The translations under genes were made by a program, and so were the position numbers. Of a DNA stretch of 60,000 nt, positions 56,013 to 60,000 are shown in pieces; the stretch's first letter is position 1; every line of letters begins with the position of its first letter. Below the pieces are notes generated by a model. The model saw only the letters and a program-made list of their open reading frames with translations. It did no database searches and was not told where the DNA came from. Where the stretch lies: contig OU612072.1 of NCBI GenBank assembly GCA_914767715.1, positions 7,628,001 through 7,688,000 of the forward strand, in the 5' to 3' direction. The DNA is from Membranipora membranacea (Eukaryota; Bryozoa; Gymnolaemata; Cheilostomatida; Membraniporidae).

Positions 56013-56336
56013 ATGGCAAACCGTAGGCCAACTCCTTATGCCTTTGCACCAACAAAGGATGGGAGAAAGCTTCCATGGGAACTAGGAAGACCTGGTGAAA
56101 TGAACATTCCTACAGTGCCAAGTGATAGTGATTCACATAGCCACAGTGCTCAGTGCTCTGCAAGTCCCACTCCCCAGAGACCAGCTAGGTTTGAACAATG
56201 GTTAGCCCAACGAGAATTTGAGGAGCCAGTTGTACCAGCCCCAGCAGATGATGAAGCACCACCACAAAGGAGGAGACGCCAGCAGTGTACTTGTGGTGAA
56301 TTGCAGATATGGAATAATCTAATCACACATGTATGA
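56013..56336 (+). CDS. hypothetical 107-residue Pro/Arg/Ser-rich ORF
   Basis: ATG 56013 to TGA 56336. Begins MANRRPTPYAFAPTKDGRKL, has a Ser/His stretch (DSDSHSHSAQCSASP), then PAPADDEAPPQRRRRQQCTC. GC content and composition are unlike the surroundings, which argues for real or recently real coding sequence. The CTCGELQIW end could be half of a zinc motif. A transposon-encoded accessory protein is possible. No family recognised and no partner exon found. Confidence 0.35.
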   Translation: MANRRPTPYAFAPTKDGRKLPWELGRPGEMNIPTVPSDSDSHSHSAQCSASPTPQRPARFEQWLAQREFEEPVVPAPADDEAPPQRRRRQQCTCGELQIWNNLITHV

Positions 56337-56339
56337 TAT

Positions 56340-58150
56340 GTAAGCTGGTAGAAATTCAACAAGGTAAGCATCCTCATGATTGTGCAACTTGACAGAAATT
56401 GTATGTAGGGCTCACCGCTCCCCAACCTCCTAAAGTATGAAACATGTATGAAAAAAGATGACAAGCATCTAGCCCATCAAGCCAAAAATCATTCAGCAAG
56501 TTTTGTCGAAATGTTTACCTCAATGCAAAGCATCATCATTGTGGTACGAATAGTGTTATACCATAGCAATAAAGAAGAGTACTCATGCTGCAGTGACCAA
56601 TAGAGTCATAGACATATCACCGGTACAGAAACTCGTACATAAAATGTTGTTTTGTGATGATAATGTTAGATTTTTCCACAATGATTATCAATCTTTTAGC
56701 TGAGGTATTGCATGGGTTAATTGAAACTTTGGAAAATTGGCTGCTGAAATCTGGCTATGTACTTTTGGCCGCATCCCAACTGCAACCACCCTTTGTTGAA
56801 TGGTGGTATGGTGTTGACAAAATATATTGTGTCTCTGCTCACAGTCACTTTACAGCAATCATATACAGTTCAACCCGGATACAGAAATATTCATACTCAG
56901 CGAGGTCTATTCGTACAACTAATACACATGACATCACCTGGCGAGATCAAAGACTGATATCATCTCGAACTTCAGGAGGATGGTACCCATATACACCTAT
57001 AACTGGCAAATTTGCTCTTGAGGTCGAGTTCATTGGTGTAATTTATAGACTGATCAGTAATACTACAATCCACTAGCAATATTCATTATTCAAAACTATT
57101 TTTTACTGGAACATGTATTTTCTATCGCGTGTAGTGTCATACAGTTTTATAAATAATTCTTATACTCAAGATAACGCATAAAAAAAACAAATTGAGTTGT
57201 AAAATTATATAAATATCACTAATTCTCCACTGAGACAGCACAGCGGGGAATTTTGTTCTTGTATTGCACAATAGATGGCTATGAATGAAACCGAAATTTT
57301 TTAGCATTTTAAAAGCACACATGATACACAGCTATATATGAAACAATAATTTTATATTTCTTGTTACTACTCAGTTATTTAAAGTCAAAAATGCTCAGTT
57401 GTAATTATCTCCTCCTTACTTTTCCAAAAGCTATCTCCTTCCTACAGGTTTTAATTCAGAATAACCACATTTGGTCACCTGGATCGTTAGTCAATCAGCT
57501 AACTATTCATTTATCTTTTTCTGCAAAAAACTCCAAATCTGACAAAAAATCTCCAAGTTCATGTTTTTCTGCTTGGGCAGAACTACACTTCGACATGGTA
57601 ACTCACAGAGATCTGGTTTTTTTTGGAGCATCAGTTCATCACATTATCTAAATGAGTTTTTGAGGGCATGTTTGAAATATTTTTTTATCATATTTAAAAT
57701 TGCGGTTTACTTTTTCATTACAGTGTTTATTTCATCCATCAGTGCAGTGGCAATGTTGCGCAAGGCAGTGCAAAGAGCCTATATAATTGTAGTTTCTATG
57801 CCATTGTGTACAGTTTCAAACAAATTTTAATTGCCTTTTATCAAAGGAGTGGAGCAATTTACAAATGACAATGGAGATGCTATACTGAACTTAAACAAAA
57901 GAATATTTCTGTTGATTAATATAAGTTTTCAGTATAGATTGTGGTGACCCATCAGACACCCATCAAATTCTATCAGAATGACTATATACCTCAAAATAAT
58001 TAATCTTCATCATTCTATATACATATTCAGAAATTTCCAGAATCTATATCCGATTCATACTCTGTTTGTCTTGTAGTATAGTATTGCACTTTTAGCCAGT
58101 CAGATCTGCACTTTTAACTCGATAGAATTTTTGATTTATATACGCAGCGT
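56340..58150. other. no gene recognised
   Basis: Contains an open stretch at 56654-57076 (140 codons) with no recognisable domain and poor coding character. Nothing else supported. Confidence 0.35.
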
Positions 58151-59010
58151 TAGATATCTTGTAATTCCTGCTCAGACCAAATATGTTTTCCAACCAGTAT
58201 TCCAAGCCCGAAACCCCAGTTCTGATACAAAAATTGGCCCATATTGAGTGTATCCTGTTTTTTTATACCAATTATATTGCACCTAAGATACCATATCATT
58301 ATTATGTTGAATCAATAGGCTCTAGTGGCTGGCTGCTCATAAATTTACATTTTTGAAAACGACCATGATACCTTGTCGACATTCAATGATCCACACTCTC
58401 TTTACTCAACAAAACCATGGTCCATGCTTCTAAAAAAGTGATACAAGGTTGCGATCACTTCACTCTTGGCTAGCCGGGTAAACCTTCTTCCGGGAGTTAT
58501 CGCACAATCAAGTAGACGGTGCTCGGGGGAGAGGTGTTTATGCTATACCATCCTCACTTTGTATGTTTCTATATTCCGAAACATGGTTTGGATTTGGCTT
58601 TTTCAGTGGATACTGTTCAACGATAGCATTTTCAAAATAGACCCAAATGTTTGAGCTTAAATGTTACACGAATGTCATCCCAATATTTTTATTATTGAAA
58701 AACACTAATGTAATTATGCTGGATGCGTATAGGATTATGATAACTGTGTGTCTGGAGGGCTAACCCCTAATAAACTTATAATAAACACATAATATTCTTT
58801 GTGAAATATTCTGCTGCATTTTCAGTGAGCTGGTATCTCTGTGGTCGACCTTGGTGTTCAATTTGTACATTTTTTCAAAATCATGCCCTGGGACTGTATC
58901 TATACTGCCACAAGTTATAATGTTGTTACTTTTGAGGATTCGGTTAGCCAAACAGGTGGGCTGCCTCAATAAACAACAAATCTGAGATGGCCTCCAAACA
59001 AAATTGGAAG
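58151..59010. repeat. direct repeat, copy 1, split by a 364-bp insert
   Basis: Matches copy 2 over 58151-58518 and 58883-59010. Shared landmarks: GTAATTCCTGCTCAGACCAA, ATTGGCCCATATTGAGTGT, CTTGGCTAGCCGGGTAAACC, GAGGATTCGGTTAGCCAAAC. The middle 58519-58882 is absent from copy 2, so it is either an insertion here or a deletion there. Confidence 0.87.
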
Positions 59011-59453
59011 CAGTTCGAGCTGGATGAAGATATCAGTTAGAGCAATTACAGACATTGTTTTCTCAGAGTAAATTTTCTAATCCTTCAAGAAAATCTCATT
59101 TGTAAACAACCTGTTGTATTGCAGTCTCTGTCTTTCATTACAGGGAAAGAGTTTGTTACCTTTGTGCCTTTCCAAAGGGTTTAAAGGCAATGTAATATTA
59201 GAATATCAAAACCTGAGGATAACCTTTGTGTCTCAAGACTTGTTGCTTCTTATGATATTTATGTATTAAGGCATTATTAGATCTGATTAAAATTGAAGGT
59301 TGATTTAAATCAGACGTCTTGTCACAAGCCACATCCCGGAGCATAGGCGGCAAGATTTGTTGCCTTAGTGGCCAGGCCGCAATATCTGCGCCAGCTTGCT
59401 CTCTGTTTGCTGGCAGGTCGGCGCACACCTGGGTGCCAACCAAAGCCCAGTGC

Positions 59454-59954
59454 TAGATAATTCGTAATTCCTGCTCAGACCAAATATATTTTCCTACCAG
59501 TATTCCAAGCCCGACACCCAGTTCTGATACAAAAATTGGCCCATATTGAGTGTGCCCGGTTTTTTTATACCAAATTATATTGCATATAAAATATCATATC
59601 ATATTATGTTGAATCAATAGACTCTAGTGGCTGGCTACTCATATATTTACATTTTTGCAATCGACCATGACACCTCGTCGACATTCAATTATCCACACTC
59701 TCTTTACTTAACAAAACCATGGTCCATGCTTCTAAAAAGTTATACAAGGTTGCAGTCACTTCACTCTTGGCTAGCCGGGTAAACCTTCTACCGGGAGTTA
59801 TTACACAATCAAGTAGAAGATGCCCTGGGACTGCATCTATACTGTAACGAGTTATGATGTTGCTACTTTTGAGGATTCGGTTAGCCAAACAGGTGGCCTG
59901 CCTCAATAAATAACAATTCTGAGATGGCCTCCAAACAAAATTGGAAGCAATTCT
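59454..59954. repeat. direct repeat, copy 2, uninterrupted
   Basis: About 500 bp, same orientation as copy 1 with scattered substitutions and small indels. Read on the minus strand both copies share CLANRILKS then NNIIT or SNIIT, and VPGH, so they may derive from a coding retroelement tail or solo LTR-like unit. Confidence 0.87.
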
Positions 59955-60000
59955 TCACGCAGTGCATTGAAACGATCCAAGTACAATTGAGACCTAAGCT

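Noticed and set aside
56654-57076. 140-codon ORF
   Set aside because: Long for this AT-rich region, but amino-acid use is random-looking and no motif or partner exon was found. Not called as a gene.

Overview
The window is animal nuclear DNA, not bacterial. It is AT-rich. Real coding sequence sits in short exons with GT/AG introns of about 180 to 1,500 bp, most of them phase 1. The recognisable domains (PAN/Apple, fibrinogen C-terminal, pentraxin-like, WSC, Ig-like) are animal secreted or cell-surface modules. Repeat content (DIRS with an SGNH hydrolase, CR1/L2-like LINEs, THAP plus DDE transposons, tRNA-derived SINEs) fits a marine invertebrate such as a cnidarian, sponge or invertebrate deuterostome. 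I cannot fix the phylum.

Region 1 (1-14.8 kb, + strand) holds two secreted, lectin-like genes in tandem. The first is cut by the window edge: two PAN-like exons, then a complete fibrinogen-related domain ending at 3544. The second (5121-14779, 14 exons, 834 residues by my splice model) reads signal peptide, PAN, PAN, pentraxin-like, pentraxin-like, WSC, PAN. All splice junctions agree in phase and the total length is a multiple of three. Its introns carry a 141-bp satellite, a (TAA)n run, a duplication that copies a splice acceptor, and a palindromic TTAA element.

Region 2 (14.8-31.9 kb) is mostly decayed retroelements: a minus-strand zinc-finger gag-like piece, a nearly full-length but dead DIRS-type element (SGNH hydrolase, RT, RNase H, tyrosine recombinase) with two SINEs in it, and CR1/L2-like LINE pieces. 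A small two-exon gene of unknown function (28377-28994) lies between LINE pieces.

Region 3 (31.99-38.6 kb, + strand) is an eight-exon gene for a 466-residue single-pass membrane protein: signal peptide, three diverged Ig-like domains each split by a phase 1 intron, one transmembrane helix, and a short, very basic tail.

Region 4 (39.5-47.4 kb) has two DNA transposons 40 bp apart: a 3.4-kb element with TG/CA ends, about 280-bp inverted repeats and a GGGGC target duplication, and a 4.0-kb ISL2EU-like element with about 725-bp inverted repeats, a THAP exon and a DDE transposase.

Region 5 (47.4-60 kb) is intergenic: a 132-bp near-perfect palindrome, more TTAA elements, diverged tandem repeats, a minus-strand relic related to the last PAN exon of the second gene, a retroelement ORF1-like relic, and a 500-bp direct repeat at the right edge.

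The three multi-exon host genes all encode extracellular recognition proteins. A cluster for self/non-self or microbe recognition is a reasonable hypothesis, not something the sequence proves.
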